The notes beneath the pieces are model-generated. The model was not told the DNA's origin. It saw only the letters and a program-made list of their open reading frames with translations, and did no database searches. This document shows positions 36,169-46,054 of a DNA stretch of 64,000 nucleotides, in pieces. Where the stretch lies: NCBI GenBank assembly GCA_013204105.1, contig JABMOM010000032.1, positions 124,001 to 188,000 of the forward strand, in the 5' to 3' direction. A program made the translations under genes and the position numbers. This stretch comes from Flavobacteriales bacterium (GTDB taxonomy: Bacteria; Bacteroidota; Bacteroidia; Flavobacteriales_G; Salibacteraceae). Position 1 is the first letter of the stretch; each line of letters starts with the position of its first letter.

Positions 36169-39100
36169 TTGAAGCACCGCCGTAGAAATAGGATCCTAAT
36201 GATAATTTGGGCATCGTTACTGATGCCTTTGGTCGTTCTTGCCCAAGATGATGACACGACATCGAATGGGCTTTTGTTTCCTTTTGAGGACACTTACGAC
36301 CCGCTTGAAGATGACGATCGACTCTTGTACGGTCAGCCTCCTAGTTCGGTAGAGACAGAATTTGAATACGACCCAGAAACGCAGCAGTACAATTACCAGC
36401 AAAAGCTGGGTAGCCTCAACTACCGCCCGCCTTCCTACCTGTCCTTTGATGAGTACCAAGAGTACGAGTCGAATAAGTCCATGCTGGATTACTGGAAGGA
36501 AATCAGAAACAATGCAGAAGAACTGGACGATGAAGATGCGAACAGCTCTTCTAGTTTCCGGCCAACCATCAATGTAGAAAGCGAAGGTTTTGACCGGATA
36601 TTCGGCGGTAACACCATTGAGATTCGGCCCAATGGATCAGCCGAGCTCATTTTTGGCGTGAACAGCTCAAAAACCGACAACCCAGCAATTCCAGTCAATC
36701 AGCGGAGGATTACGGTCTTTGATTTCCGTCAAAACATCCAGCTGAATGTCATCGGAAACATCGGCGATAAGCTTAAGATCCAAACGAATTACAATACCCA
36801 AGCAACGTTTGATTTTGAGAATCAGATGAAGCTTGAATACACGGGCGATGAGGATGAGATCATCCAAAAGATTGAGCTAGGAAACGTTTCGCTGCCGCTT
36901 CAAAGTTCATTGATCTCCGGTAGTCAGTCACTCTTCGGGGCAAAAACGGAATTGAAGTTCGGCAGATTGTCCATAACCTCAGTGTACTCACAACAAAAAA
37001 GTGAGCGCAGGGAAGTGCGCACGGAAGGAGGAGCTCAAGAGGTTGAATTTGAAGTCGGCGCAGATGAGTATGAAGTGTATAAGCACTACTTCCTTTCCCA
37101 CTTCTTCCGTGATGTCTATGAGAAGGCCCTCTCAACTCCACCCATCATCAACTCGAGTGTGAACGTCACCCGAGTTGAAGTGTGGATTACCAACACGAAC
37201 TTCAGCACGGATCAAAACAGGAACATCATCGCGTTTCAGGACCTTGGAGAATCCCGACGCACCTATAACGAGCTTTTTTCTGGAGCGAATCCATTGGAGA
37301 AACAATCACAGCCGGCTGCTAACGGGGTTAACTTGCTTTACAAGAAGGTCTATCGAGATCCAGAAGTACGTGGCTTTACGCGGTCCTCCCAGCAGTTGGA
37401 GACGGTCTATGGTCTTGAAAGCCGCTTTGATTATCAGAAAGTTGAACTCGCTAGAAAATTGCAACAAGGGAGAGACTTCAACCTGAATCCTCAGCTCGGA
37501 TACATTTCCTTGGTGCAAGAGGTTCAGCCAAACCAAGTGTTAGCGGTGGCATTTGAGTTCACCTACAACGGGGTGACATACAAAGTGGGTGAATTCTCGA
37601 ACGAGAACAACGGCGACCAGTCCCTGCTCCTGAAGATGTTGAAGAGCACAGAGCTTAATACGCGCTTCCCCATGTGGGATCTTATGATGAAAAACGTGTA
37701 TTCCATTGGCGCTTACCAGCTCAGTCAGGCAGGATTCGAGCTTGGAGTTTGGTACCTCGACCGCGCTAAAGGAATCGACATCAACTACATCCCGATCGAC
37801 CGACCGGGCTTCAATGACACGCCCTTGCTTCAGGTCGTTGCCTTAGATCGAATCAACAACAACCGGGCGCAGGTACCCGATGGTGTGTTCGACTTTTTGG
37901 CCAACCCACAAATCACTGTCAACCCTTCAAATGGACGCATTTTCTTCCCAGTATTAGAACCGTTTGGAAGCCATTTGCATGACAAGATTATCGAGGTAAC
38001 AGGTGATGAAGACTTGGCGCAACGCTATACATTTGATTCCCTCTATTCCAATACTCAGGCGAACGCCCAGTACAACTTCCCTGCGGTCAACCGCTTCTCG
38101 ATCAAGGGAAAATACCAAAGTGCAAACAGTTCGGAAATCGCGTTAAATGCCTTCAATATTCCGACCGGATCGGTGAAGGTTACGGCAGGAGGACAGACAC
38201 TGGTCGAGGATCAGGATTATACCGTGGATTACACCCTCGGACGCGTGAAGATCATCAACCAAGGTATTTTGGAATCAGGAACGCCAATCAATGTGTCGCT
38301 TGAGAGTAATTCCGCCGTTGGAATCAATCGGAAAGCTTTGTTTGCCTCTCGCTTTGATTATAAATTTTCGGATGACCTGAACCTAGGAGGTACGTTCATG
38401 AACCTTTCCGAGCGTCCGCTCACCCAAAAGGTGAATTTTGGCGATGAGCCCATCAGCAATACCGTCGTGGGTATCGATGGAAACTACACGATGGAATCGC
38501 AGTTCATCACCTCGTTGGTAGACAAGATTCCGTTGATCGATACCAAGGAGAAATCGACCATCAATATATCTGGAGAGGCGGCCAAACTCTTTCCAGGTCA
38601 CTCACGGGCCATTGGTAATGAGGGCAATTCATACATCGACGATTTTGAAGGAAGTCAGAGCACGATCGACCTGCGGACTTTTAGTATGTGGTCCATCGCC
38701 AGTACCCCTCAGGGTCAGCCTGACTTGTTCCCTGAAGGAGCCTCGGCGACTTATCGCAATGATTTGACCTTCAATAAAAACCGAGCACGATTGGCTTGGT
38801 ACCTGATCGACCCCTTGTTTTTCAGAGATGACAATACCACACCTACACACATCCGTGGAAACGATACCATCCAAAAGAATCACCTGATGCGTCAGGTCTT
38901 TGAGACCGAGGTATTCCCTAACCGAGAATTCAACAACGCCCAAGGTCTACAGAACTTCATGACGACGATGTTCGACCTTTCCTTCTATCCAGAAGAACCA
39001 GGGCCATACAATTATGATGTAGACCCGGTGCCGGGTGTTACTGCAGGTGTGAAGGTGGAGAATGACACCGTGCGCCTCGATGCTCCGGAGACGCGATGGG

Positions 39101-42100
39101 CGGGTATCCAACGGCGGATTGATCAGACCGATTTTGACGCTGCTAACATTGAGTTCATCCAGTTCTGGATGATGAATCCATACGCCGAAGAAGACAAGCC
39201 AGGATTTCCAGGCTACTATCAAACCGACGGAGAGTTGTACTTCAACATCGGAAACATTTCTGAGGATGTCCTGAAAGATGAGGTGAAGAGCTTCGAAAAT
39301 GGATTCCCAACTTCAGAGGGCGGAGCATCCAATCTAAGCGACGATGAGAACTTTACGCGTTGGGGAAGACTGCCCAAAGGACAGCAAATCGTAAACGCCT
39401 TCGACAATGACCCGCAGACGCGAGAGTTCCAAGACGTCGGATTGGATGGATTGCGGGACGAAGAAGAGGCGCAATTTTTTGATTCGATCTACATCCAACC
39501 GCTTTCGAATCGTCTAAGTGGTAATCCAGCGGCACTCAATCGGATACGCGCAGACCCGTCGCACGACAACTATAATTTTTACCGTGACGACGACTATGAT
39601 CGGGAACGCGCTAACATCTTGGAGCGGTATAAATTCTACAATGGACAGGAAGGGAACAGCCCAACGTCGGAGCAGTCACAACAATTGAATGATCAGGGTT
39701 ACCCTACCTCGGCGTCTACCTTGCCAGATGCTGAGGACATCAACCGCGACAACACACTAGACAACGTCGAAAGCTATTATCAATACAAGATTAATATTTC
39801 CAAAGAGGCGTTGTCAGACGTGGGTAATAACTACATCAACGCGATTCAGGAAGGACGTCCCCAAGGTCAAGATGAAGACCGTACGGTAGATTGGATACAG
39901 TTCAGAATTCCAGTGCGAGAGTTCGAAAAGCGCGTCGGAAACATCCAAGATTTTCGCTCCATTCGCTTCATGCGAATGTTTGTCAAGGGCTTCGAAAAGC
40001 CAGTAGTTCTGCGGTTTGCACGACTTGAGTTGGTGCGCGGCGAGTGGAGAAGGTTTACAGGCGATTTGGACGAAGAGGGAGAAGTGCTTGCGGATGATCC
40101 CAATGTTCAGTTCAACGTTGGTGCTGTAAACATTGAGGAGAATGGTGAAAAGGAGCCGGTCAACTACGTGCTTCCACCTCAATTGCAACGGGAGATTCAA
40201 GCAGGATCGCCGAACCTCGCCCGCCAGAACGAACAGTCGCTTTCACTGCAGGCCTGTGGTTTGGAAGATGGAAAGGCACAAGCAGCCTTTAGAAACGTTC
40301 AACTCGATATGCGTTCTTTCAAAAAGATGCAGATGTTCCTCCACGCAGAATCTTCCGATCCATTGCAGCCCGTTGGTGACGACGATATCCGTGTATTCAT
40401 TCGGGTAGGAACGGATTTCACGGACAACTACTACGAATACGAGACGCCTTTAACGGTCACCGCTCCAGGTAATTATGACAACGATGCGATTACCGACCAG
40501 CAAGCCGTTTGGCCCTTGGAGAACAATGTGGTGATTGAGTTTGAGCAGCTCTTTGGCGCGAAGCGGGAGCGGAATGACAAACTAGGAGTAGAGGGGAACG
40601 TGCAACTGAACCAGCGCTACGAAGTGGATGCTGGGGCCGGAAGAAAAATTTACGTCGTAGGTAATCCTAACCTGGCCGATGCCCGTGTGGTCATGATCGG
40701 AATCCGCAACCCGGCCAAACGTAACAACCCCAACGACGATGGACTTCCGAAATGCGTTGAAGTTTGGGCGAATGAATTGCGCTTGACACACTTTGATCAG
40801 AGTGGTGGAGAGGCTGCAATGGCTAGGATTTCAGCGAACCTTGCCGATTTCGCGAACGTCGCGGTATCGGGGCAGGTCACCACGCCAGGCTGGGGAAGTC
40901 TTGAGTCCAAGGTCAGTGAACGTCAACGAGAGACCATCACTTCATTTGATGCCTCGGCTCAGGTACAGCTGGATAAGTTCATTCCTGAAAAAGTCGGACT
41001 GAAAGTGCCGATGTACGTTGGCTTCTCTCAAACCGCCAGCAATCCTCAGTTTGCCCCAGCCGAACCCGATACACCCATGGAGGTTTACCTGAATGATCGA
41101 GATCCGGGCGCTAGAGACAGTCTAAAAATACTTTCGCAAACCGTCACAACGCGCAAGAGCCTCAACTTCACCAATGTGAGGAAGGAGAAGACAGGAGAGG
41201 GTCCGGCGCGCTTCTACGACATTTCAAATCTTTCGGCGACGTATGCTTTTACAGAAATCAACTTCCGCGACTACAACACCGAATACAATTTCACGCGTAA
41301 TTATCGCGGAGGCCTAGCATACAGCTATTCGAACAGCCCGAAATCGATTGAGCCCCTCAGCAAAGTGAAGTTCCTCCGAAAGTCCAAGTACCTGCGACTG
41401 CTGCGTGATTTTAATTTCACCTTGGCCCCGAAGCAAGTGGCCTTCCGAAATGATTTTGACCGGCGTTATTCGGAACGCAAGATGCGTAACCTGAATCCCG
41501 AGTCTACGCTGCCACAACAACCTTTCGTTGATAAGGCATTCAGTTGGAATCGTACATACAATTTGTCGTATGACTTAACGAAAGCAATCAAGATCGACTT
41601 CAATGCGAATGGCCGGGCGTTGGTAAGAGAGTTCGAAGGCGAAAGCGTTCAGCGTCCTGATGGCTCGAATGATCCGGGTAGGGGTGGCGTGCGCTATGAT
41701 GCCGATGGAAGAGAAATCCAAAATTCCGGAAGCTATGAGCTGCATCGTGATTCGATCTTGTCCAGTTTGAAGAACCTGGGACTACTGACGAATTATACGC
41801 ACAACGCAAGTGTTTCTTGGGCTGTGCCATTGAACAAGATTCCGATTTTGGACTGGACCAATCTCAGCACCCGGTATTCGGCTACCTATGATTGGACGCG
41901 CGGTCCATTGATCGACCCTCAGGTGCGCCAGGCGAACATAGATTCTAATAATCCGCGTGCTTATCGAGGGGATACCTTGGGCCATACGGTTTCCAACGGC
42001 CAGCAATTGCAGGCAAATGCTACGCTGAACTTGATCTCACTCTACAACAAGGTGCCGTACTTGAGAGATGTGAATCGAGGTAAGAAGAGCAAGTCGAAGA

Positions 42101-43578
42101 ATAAATCGGCCGCCAAGAAATCGGTTTCGAGGGAACAGGATGATAAGAACTCCGTTACCGATGACAGTCCTGAAGAAGACGATAAGAAGAAGGACAAGAA
42201 TCCGGTGATCCTGGACAATGCACTGAAAGTGCTGATGAGTGTGAAAAACATTTCGGCCACCTATTCTTTGAACCGGGGTATTACGCTGCCTGGATTTAAG
42301 CATGAAGCCACGTACATGGGGATGGATCCAGGGGCAGGTATGGCACCGGGGACGGGATTCGTTTTTGGACAACAGGAGAATTTTGGTGATCGACAAACCC
42401 ACTTTGCGGACTGGGCTGGCAACGACAAAGATTGGTTGATCCCTAATCCGAATTTGTACAATCCGTACATGCGAACTACTACGGAAAACCTCTCACTTCG
42501 CTCCAGCGTGCAACCGGCCAAAGACCTGAGGATAGACCTCACGTTGAATGAGGTGACTTCAGAGAGTACTACGGAGTATTGGAATTTTGATGACATGAGG
42601 GATATGTTCAGCGACGATAGTACACGCGTGATTACAGGAAATTACAGCGCGTCCATTCTTTCCATCTCTACCGCCTTTCAGCGCATTGACTCAGCCAATC
42701 GAACGCTTTACAACGAATTCCTAGACAGCCGTAAGGCAATCTCCAATCGCATGGGCGACCGACAGGGGATCTCGGGCGTGGATTCAGCGGGATATTCGTT
42801 GGGGTATGACGCTACCCAACAAGACGTGTTGATTCATTCGTTCTTTTCGACTTATACAGGAGAAGGGGTGGGTAAGAGCAACCTCAATCCGATCAAGGTT
42901 CGGATTCCTTTGCCCAACTGGCGTATCAACTATACAGGACTCAATAAGATCAAGTTCTTCCAGAAGCACTTTAGAAGTGTAAGCGTGAACCACGCCTATC
43001 GATCCACCTATACCGTCGGGGGATTCTTGAAGTCCTTTGGTAGAAGGGACACCTTTGCTTTGAACGAGAATCGAATCCAGCCAGAGTATATCATATCTCA
43101 GGTTACGATCAGCGAATCGTTCTCTCCTTTGGTCAACGTGGATATGACGTGGAAAAACAGCCTGCTTACCAGGGTGGAAGTGAGAAAGGACAGAACGCTT
43201 TCGTTGAATACGAGTAACAACCAGTTGACGGAGATTGGAAACCTCGAGTACATTATAGGAACGGGTTACACGCTCAAGGAATTGAAACTGCCCTTTAAAA
43301 TCAGGGGGAATACCGTAAAGAGTGACTTAACCCTACGCGGTGATTTCAGCATCCGAGATTCTAAGACCATCATTCGTAAGATCATTGAACGCGAAACACA
43401 GACCACTGCAGGGCAGCGCGTGTATTCGTTAAAGTTGACAGGTGATTACATCCTCACCCAGGCATTGACACTGCGGGTATTCTACGATTGGGTTGCCAAC
43501 CGTCCTGCGATATCGAACTCCTTTCCGACGTCGAACACGAATGCTGGTTTTAGCCTTCGCTTCTCGTTGAGCGGATAA
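36169..43578 (+). CDS. sprA: Type IX secretion outer-membrane translocon SprA
   Basis: A 2,469-residue giant beta-barrel that is the conducting channel of type IX secretion and is required for gliding in Flavobacterium. It begins with a signal peptide (positively charged N-region, cleavage near VVLAQDD). The SprA pattern is clear throughout: YRPPSYLSFDEYQEYE, DVQFRIPVREFEKRVG-like stretches, EVWANELRLTHF and a C-terminal barrel ending SLRFSLSG. Length is normal. The proposed start is TTG at 36169, because the first downstream ATG (36199) removes the basic KHRRRNR N-region of the signal peptide; TGAAAGAAA lies just upstream. It is probably co-transcribed with maeB-ruvA. Confidence 0.95.
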   Translation: MKHRRRNRILMIIWASLLMPLVVLAQDDDTTSNGLLFPFEDTYDPLEDDDRLLYGQPPSSVETEFEYDPETQQYNYQQKLGSLNYRPPSYLSFDEYQEYESNKSMLDYWKEIRNNAEELDDEDANSSSSFRPTINVESEGFDRIFGGNTIEIRPNGSAELIFGVNSSKTDNPAIPVNQRRITVFDFRQNIQLNVIGNIGDKLKIQTNYNTQATFDFENQMKLEYTGDEDEIIQKIELGNVSLPLQSSLISGSQSLFGAKTELKFGRLSITSVYSQQKSERREVRTEGGAQEVEFEVGADEYEVYKHYFLSHFFRDVYEKALSTPPIINSSVNVTRVEVWITNTNFSTDQNRNIIAFQDLGESRRTYNELFSGANPLEKQSQPAANGVNLLYKKVYRDPEVRGFTRSSQQLETVYGLESRFDYQKVELARKLQQGRDFNLNPQLGYISLVQEVQPNQVLAVAFEFTYNGVTYKVGEFSNENNGDQSLLLKMLKSTELNTRFPMWDLMMKNVYSIGAYQLSQAGFELGVWYLDRAKGIDINYIPIDRPGFNDTPLLQVVALDRINNNRAQVPDGVFDFLANPQITVNPSNGRIFFPVLEPFGSHLHDKIIEVTGDEDLAQRYTFDSLYSNTQANAQYNFPAVNRFSIKGKYQSANSSEIALNAFNIPTGSVKVTAGGQTLVEDQDYTVDYTLGRVKIINQGILESGTPINVSLESNSAVGINRKALFASRFDYKFSDDLNLGGTFMNLSERPLTQKVNFGDEPISNTVVGIDGNYTMESQFITSLVDKIPLIDTKEKSTINISGEAAKLFPGHSRAIGNEGNSYIDDFEGSQSTIDLRTFSMWSIASTPQGQPDLFPEGASATYRNDLTFNKNRARLAWYLIDPLFFRDDNTTPTHIRGNDTIQKNHLMRQVFETEVFPNREFNNAQGLQNFMTTMFDLSFYPEEPGPYNYDVDPVPGVTAGVKVENDTVRLDAPETRWAGIQRRIDQTDFDAANIEFIQFWMMNPYAEEDKPGFPGYYQTDGELYFNIGNISEDVLKDEVKSFENGFPTSEGGASNLSDDENFTRWGRLPKGQQIVNAFDNDPQTREFQDVGLDGLRDEEEAQFFDSIYIQPLSNRLSGNPAALNRIRADPSHDNYNFYRDDDYDRERANILERYKFYNGQEGNSPTSEQSQQLNDQGYPTSASTLPDAEDINRDNTLDNVESYYQYKINISKEALSDVGNNYINAIQEGRPQGQDEDRTVDWIQFRIPVREFEKRVGNIQDFRSIRFMRMFVKGFEKPVVLRFARLELVRGEWRRFTGDLDEEGEVLADDPNVQFNVGAVNIEENGEKEPVNYVLPPQLQREIQAGSPNLARQNEQSLSLQACGLEDGKAQAAFRNVQLDMRSFKKMQMFLHAESSDPLQPVGDDDIRVFIRVGTDFTDNYYEYETPLTVTAPGNYDNDAITDQQAVWPLENNVVIEFEQLFGAKRERNDKLGVEGNVQLNQRYEVDAGAGRKIYVVGNPNLADARVVMIGIRNPAKRNNPNDDGLPKCVEVWANELRLTHFDQSGGEAAMARISANLADFANVAVSGQVTTPGWGSLESKVSERQRETITSFDASAQVQLDKFIPEKVGLKVPMYVGFSQTASNPQFAPAEPDTPMEVYLNDRDPGARDSLKILSQTVTTRKSLNFTNVRKEKTGEGPARFYDISNLSATYAFTEINFRDYNTEYNFTRNYRGGLAYSYSNSPKSIEPLSKVKFLRKSKYLRLLRDFNFTLAPKQVAFRNDFDRRYSERKMRNLNPESTLPQQPFVDKAFSWNRTYNLSYDLTKAIKIDFNANGRALVREFEGESVQRPDGSNDPGRGGVRYDADGREIQNSGSYELHRDSILSSLKNLGLLTNYTHNASVSWAVPLNKIPILDWTNLSTRYSATYDWTRGPLIDPQVRQANIDSNNPRAYRGDTLGHTVSNGQQLQANATLNLISLYNKVPYLRDVNRGKKSKSKNKSAAKKSVSREQDDKNSVTDDSPEEDDKKKDKNPVILDNALKVLMSVKNISATYSLNRGITLPGFKHEATYMGMDPGAGMAPGTGFVFGQQENFGDRQTHFADWAGNDKDWLIPNPNLYNPYMRTTTENLSLRSSVQPAKDLRIDLTLNEVTSESTTEYWNFDDMRDMFSDDSTRVITGNYSASILSISTAFQRIDSANRTLYNEFLDSRKAISNRMGDRQGISGVDSAGYSLGYDATQQDVLIHSFFSTYTGEGVGKSNLNPIKVRIPLPNWRINYTGLNKIKFFQKHFRSVSVNHAYRSTYTVGGFLKSFGRRDTFALNENRIQPEYIISQVTISESFSPLVNVDMTWKNSLLTRVEVRKDRTLSLNTSNNQLTEIGNLEYIIGTGYTLKELKLPFKIRGNTVKSDLTLRGDFSIRDSKTIIRKIIERETQTTAGQRVYSLKLTGDYILTQALTLRVFYDWVANRPAISNSFPTSNTNAGFSLRFSLSG

Positions 43579-43649
43579 GTGTGAATACCTCGTTCAAAAG
43601 CGATGATTATTTTCAAGAGAGAAGCCACTTAATCCTAAAAAGATTCATG

Positions 43650-43657
43650 TAGGTTTG
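43650..43657 (+). promoter_or_regulatory. -7 box of gcvH
   Basis: TAGGTTTG, an exact TAnnTTTG match, lies 17 bases before the gcvH ATG. The -33 position is weak (TTA near 43629). Confidence 0.58.
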
Positions 43658-43674
43658 CTCAAACATTATTCGAT

Positions 43675-44055
43675 ATGAACATTCCAGCAGACTTGAAATA
43701 TACCAAAGACCATGAGTGGGTTAAGGTAGACGGTGACACAGCTGTCATCGGTGTTACAGACTACGCTCAAGGAGAATTGGGTGATGTGGTATATATCGAG
43801 ATCGAATCCGAAGGAGAGGCCCTTGATCAAGAGGAAGTGTTTGGAACGGTTGAAGCCGTAAAGACGGTTTCGGATCTATTCATGCCAATTTCTGGTGAGG
43901 TCATCGAAGTGAATGGTGCGTTGGCTGACGCTCCAGAGACGGTCAATAACGATCCTTACGGAGACGGCTGGATGATCAAGGTGAGAATATCAGATGCTTC
44001 CCAATTGGATGATCTGATGTCTGCCGACGATTATAAAACCGAAATCGGAGCCTGA
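43675..44055 (+). CDS. gcvH: Glycine cleavage system H protein
   Basis: A 126-residue lipoyl carrier that shuttles the aminomethyl group between the P, T and L proteins of glycine cleavage. The lipoylated lysine is K63 in [16 protein letters not shown], and the family start [14 protein letters not shown] and C-terminal [12 protein letters not shown] are intact. The other glycine cleavage genes are not in the window, as is usual in Bacteroidota. A VanZ-like gene follows after three bases. Confidence 0.97.
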   Translation: MNIPADLKYTKDHEWVKVDGDTAVIGVTDYAQGELGDVVYIEIESEGEALDQEEVFGTVEAVKTVSDLFMPISGEVIEVNGALADAPETVNNDPYGDGWMIKVRISDASQLDDLMSADDYKTEIGA

Positions 44056-44058
44056 CCC

Positions 44059-44436
44059 ATGTTTTTAAAATACAACTACCTGGGAGTAGCCTGGGCGGTT
44101 ATGATATTGGTTCTTTGTGGTTTGCCTGGAGATCAATACGATGGTTCAAAGGTCCAAAATGCGGACCTGGCCATTCATGCCTTGTTGTTTGGAGTTCTGA
44201 GTTTTTTGCTGACCGAGGGATTCTTGAAACAATCCAGCTATCGAAAATTACGCTTTCAAACCATGAGAAAAGTCTTTGTACTAACGGTTCTATATGGGGT
44301 CGTGATTGAATTGCTTCAAGGGACCGTATTCATAGATCGGTCCATCGAGACGATGGATATCGTGTTCAATACGATCGGTTCCTTAACCGGATTGACCGTG
44401 TTTGGAGCAGTGTATGGTGTAAAGGGTTATTTGTGA
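44059..44436 (+). CDS. VanZ-like membrane protein
   Basis: A 125-residue membrane protein with four hydrophobic segments. The pattern ADLAIHALLFGVLSFLL, then VLYGVVIELLQGTVFIDRSIETMDIVFNTIGSLTGL, matches VanZ-like proteins (the EhLLQ and D-x-x-N elements). The family is associated in some bacteria with teicoplanin resistance, but the role here is unknown. It is coupled to gcvH, as in other Bacteroidota. Confidence 0.85.
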   Translation: MFLKYNYLGVAWAVMILVLCGLPGDQYDGSKVQNADLAIHALLFGVLSFLLTEGFLKQSSYRKLRFQTMRKVFVLTVLYGVVIELLQGTVFIDRSIETMDIVFNTIGSLTGLTVFGAVYGVKGYL

Positions 44437-44474
44437 CCTAATTCTAAAAATGACCAAAAATTAACCCTCGCGGG

Positions 44475-44505
44475 TTGTACAATCCGAAAGGATGTGACTA
44501 TTTTG
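44475..44505 (+). promoter_or_regulatory. Promoter of the TonB gene
   Basis: TTG at 44475-44477, then 21 bases, then TATTTTG at 44499-44505, a -7 box one base shorter than TAnnTTTG. It lies inside a possible GTG-started N-terminal extension (44494), so it supports the ATG at 44527 as the true start. Confidence 0.5.
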
Positions 44506-44526
44506 GTCGACGAAATACGAGAACGT

Positions 44527-45201
44527 ATGCAATTAAAGAAGAATCCAGAGGCAGACATCGAGAATAAGAAGGGAGTATATTTCCTAATCGGTTTGCTGAT
44601 ATCGCTGGGTGTAGTGCTTGTGGCCTTTGAGTGGACGCAGTACGAAGGTGATGTGGGTAAGCTCGGAGAGCTCGACATCGAACTGGATGAAGAGGAAATG
44701 ATCCCGATTACCCAACAGCAACCTCCACCCCCACCGCCCCCACCGCCCCAAACTACGATCATCGAGATTGTAGAGGATGACGAGGAGCTTGAGGAGGAAT
44801 TGGAGATTGAAGACACGGAGAGTGATGAGGATGAGATCATCGAATTTGTAGACATTCCCGATGAAGTTGCAGAAGAGCCCCAGATCTTTAACATCGTTGA
44901 AGAAAATCCAGAATTTCCGGGTGGAGAGCGTGCCCTCTTTGAGTTCTTGGGTAAGAACACAAAATTCCCTGCCATTGCAAAAGATGCTGGAATTCAAGGG
45001 ATCGTGTACGTCCAATTCGTTGTGATGGAAGACGGTTCGATCAATGACGATATGATTACAATTTTGAGAGGTGTGCATCCCGCATTGGACACCGAGGCGA
45101 TTCGCGTGGTAAAGAGCATGCCTGACTGGAAGCCAGGACGTCAACGTGGTAAGGCTGTGAGGGTCTATTACAAGTTGCCTTTCCGCTTCATTCTGAAGTA
45201 A
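44527..45201 (+). CDS. TonB-family energy transducer
   Basis: A 224-residue TonB that passes proton-motive energy from an ExbBD complex to outer-membrane receptors. It starts MQLKKNPEADIENKKG, then has one TM segment (about 17-38), a linker with the run of eight-plus prolines (QQPPPPPPPPPP), a very acidic stretch, and the C-terminal domain FPGGERALFEFLGKNTKFP ... KSMPDWKPGRQRGKAVRVYYKLPFRF. ExbB/ExbD genes are not adjacent. A GTG at 44494 is in frame but falls upstream of the likely transcript start. Confidence 0.92.
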   Translation: MQLKKNPEADIENKKGVYFLIGLLISLGVVLVAFEWTQYEGDVGKLGELDIELDEEEMIPITQQQPPPPPPPPPQTTIIEIVEDDEELEEELEIEDTESDEDEIIEFVDIPDEVAEEPQIFNIVEENPEFPGGERALFEFLGKNTKFPAIAKDAGIQGIVYVQFVVMEDGSINDDMITILRGVHPALDTEAIRVVKSMPDWKPGRQRGKAVRVYYKLPFRFILK

Positions 45202-45221
45202 GCGTTTCTACACAATACTGA

Positions 45222-45249
45222 AAAGCTCCGAGAGATTGGGGCTTTTTTT
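45222..45249 (+). terminator. Rho-independent terminator after TonB
   Basis: An 8-bp stem with one G-T pair (AAAGCTCC / GGGGCTTT), loop GAGAGATT, then a run of T residues to 45249, 20 bases after the TonB stop. The remaining gap to 45350 shows no clear promoter for the next gene. Confidence 0.82.
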
Positions 45250-45350
45250 ATGCCCTCGCTCAAGCAAGACCGCCGTATTCTCAAGGTGGGGGGATGCGAT
45301 GCAATCGGCAGCAATGCCTGGGCGTTGGAAAAGAAAATCCTAACGCCTTG

Positions 45351-46028
45351 ATGATTACAAACACCCCAGAACAAAAGCCCAGCTTTAGAATGCTGTTGGG
45401 TTTGACCATTGCTCTATCTGCATCCTTATGTGCTTTGGAACACGGAAGACCTTTGGATGGAACCGTAGTGAAAGTAAGTAGAGAAGATCCCGTTTGGATC
45501 GAAGAGGATCCGATTCCAATTACGAAAGCATTGCCAAAGCCGCCACCAAAAGTCAATGAAGGAGTGTCTCCGCAAGTGGTGACCGCTGGTTTCATTCCTT
45601 CCTTTCAGATATTACCGAATAGCACGGACCCCTCCGAATTACCAGATATTGATCTTTCATGGATGGATGAAATCGTTACCATGGAGACAGCCGATGGTCC
45701 GACCATAGATCCACTCGATTTTCCAGATGTGTACCCCGAATTCCCTGGAGGAGATGCAGGGCTTGCAATGTTCTTAAAGGATAATTTAAACTATCCGGAA
45801 TTTGCCAAGGACCAGCGAATTCAAGGCAAGGTCTTCATCAAGTTTGTTGTGAACGCTAAGGGCGAGATAGATGAAAGCTCATTTGAAATATTGGGCTCTC
45901 CGCACATCACCTTAAGCGACGAAGTGATCCGTTTGATAAAGAAAATTCCCAATTGGAAGCCGGGACAGCAAGGGCCGAGAAAGGTCCCTGTCTTCATGAA
46001 GCTCCCTGTGAACTTCACGCTGCGTTAA
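45351..46028 (+). CDS. Second TonB-like protein without the proline-rich linker
   Basis: A 225-residue protein whose C-terminal ~95 residues match TonB closely (YPEFPGGDAGLAMFLKDNLNYPEFAKDQRIQGKVFIKFVV... IPNWKPGQQGPRKVPVFMKLPVNFTL). The N-terminus MITNTPEQKPSFRMLLGLTIA aligns with that of the preceding TonB and gives one TM segment. The linker is short, with a PKPPPK patch instead of a long proline run, so its reach across the periplasm may differ. An upstream ATG at 45294 is in frame, but alignment to the neighbour favours 45351. Likely a duplication of the preceding gene that has diverged. Confidence 0.82.
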   Translation: MITNTPEQKPSFRMLLGLTIALSASLCALEHGRPLDGTVVKVSREDPVWIEEDPIPITKALPKPPPKVNEGVSPQVVTAGFIPSFQILPNSTDPSELPDIDLSWMDEIVTMETADGPTIDPLDFPDVYPEFPGGDAGLAMFLKDNLNYPEFAKDQRIQGKVFIKFVVNAKGEIDESSFEILGSPHITLSDEVIRLIKKIPNWKPGQQGPRKVPVFMKLPVNFTLR

Positions 46029-46038
46029 AATGCACCCC

Positions 46039-46054
46039 GATCCTTTATAGGATC
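46039..46054. repeat. Inverted repeat between convergent genes
   Basis: GATCCT-TTAT-AGGATC is a perfect 6-bp inverted repeat overlapping the last codons of cysN and lying 10 bases after the second TonB-like gene. It lacks a T tract on either strand, so a terminator role is uncertain. Confidence 0.4.
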
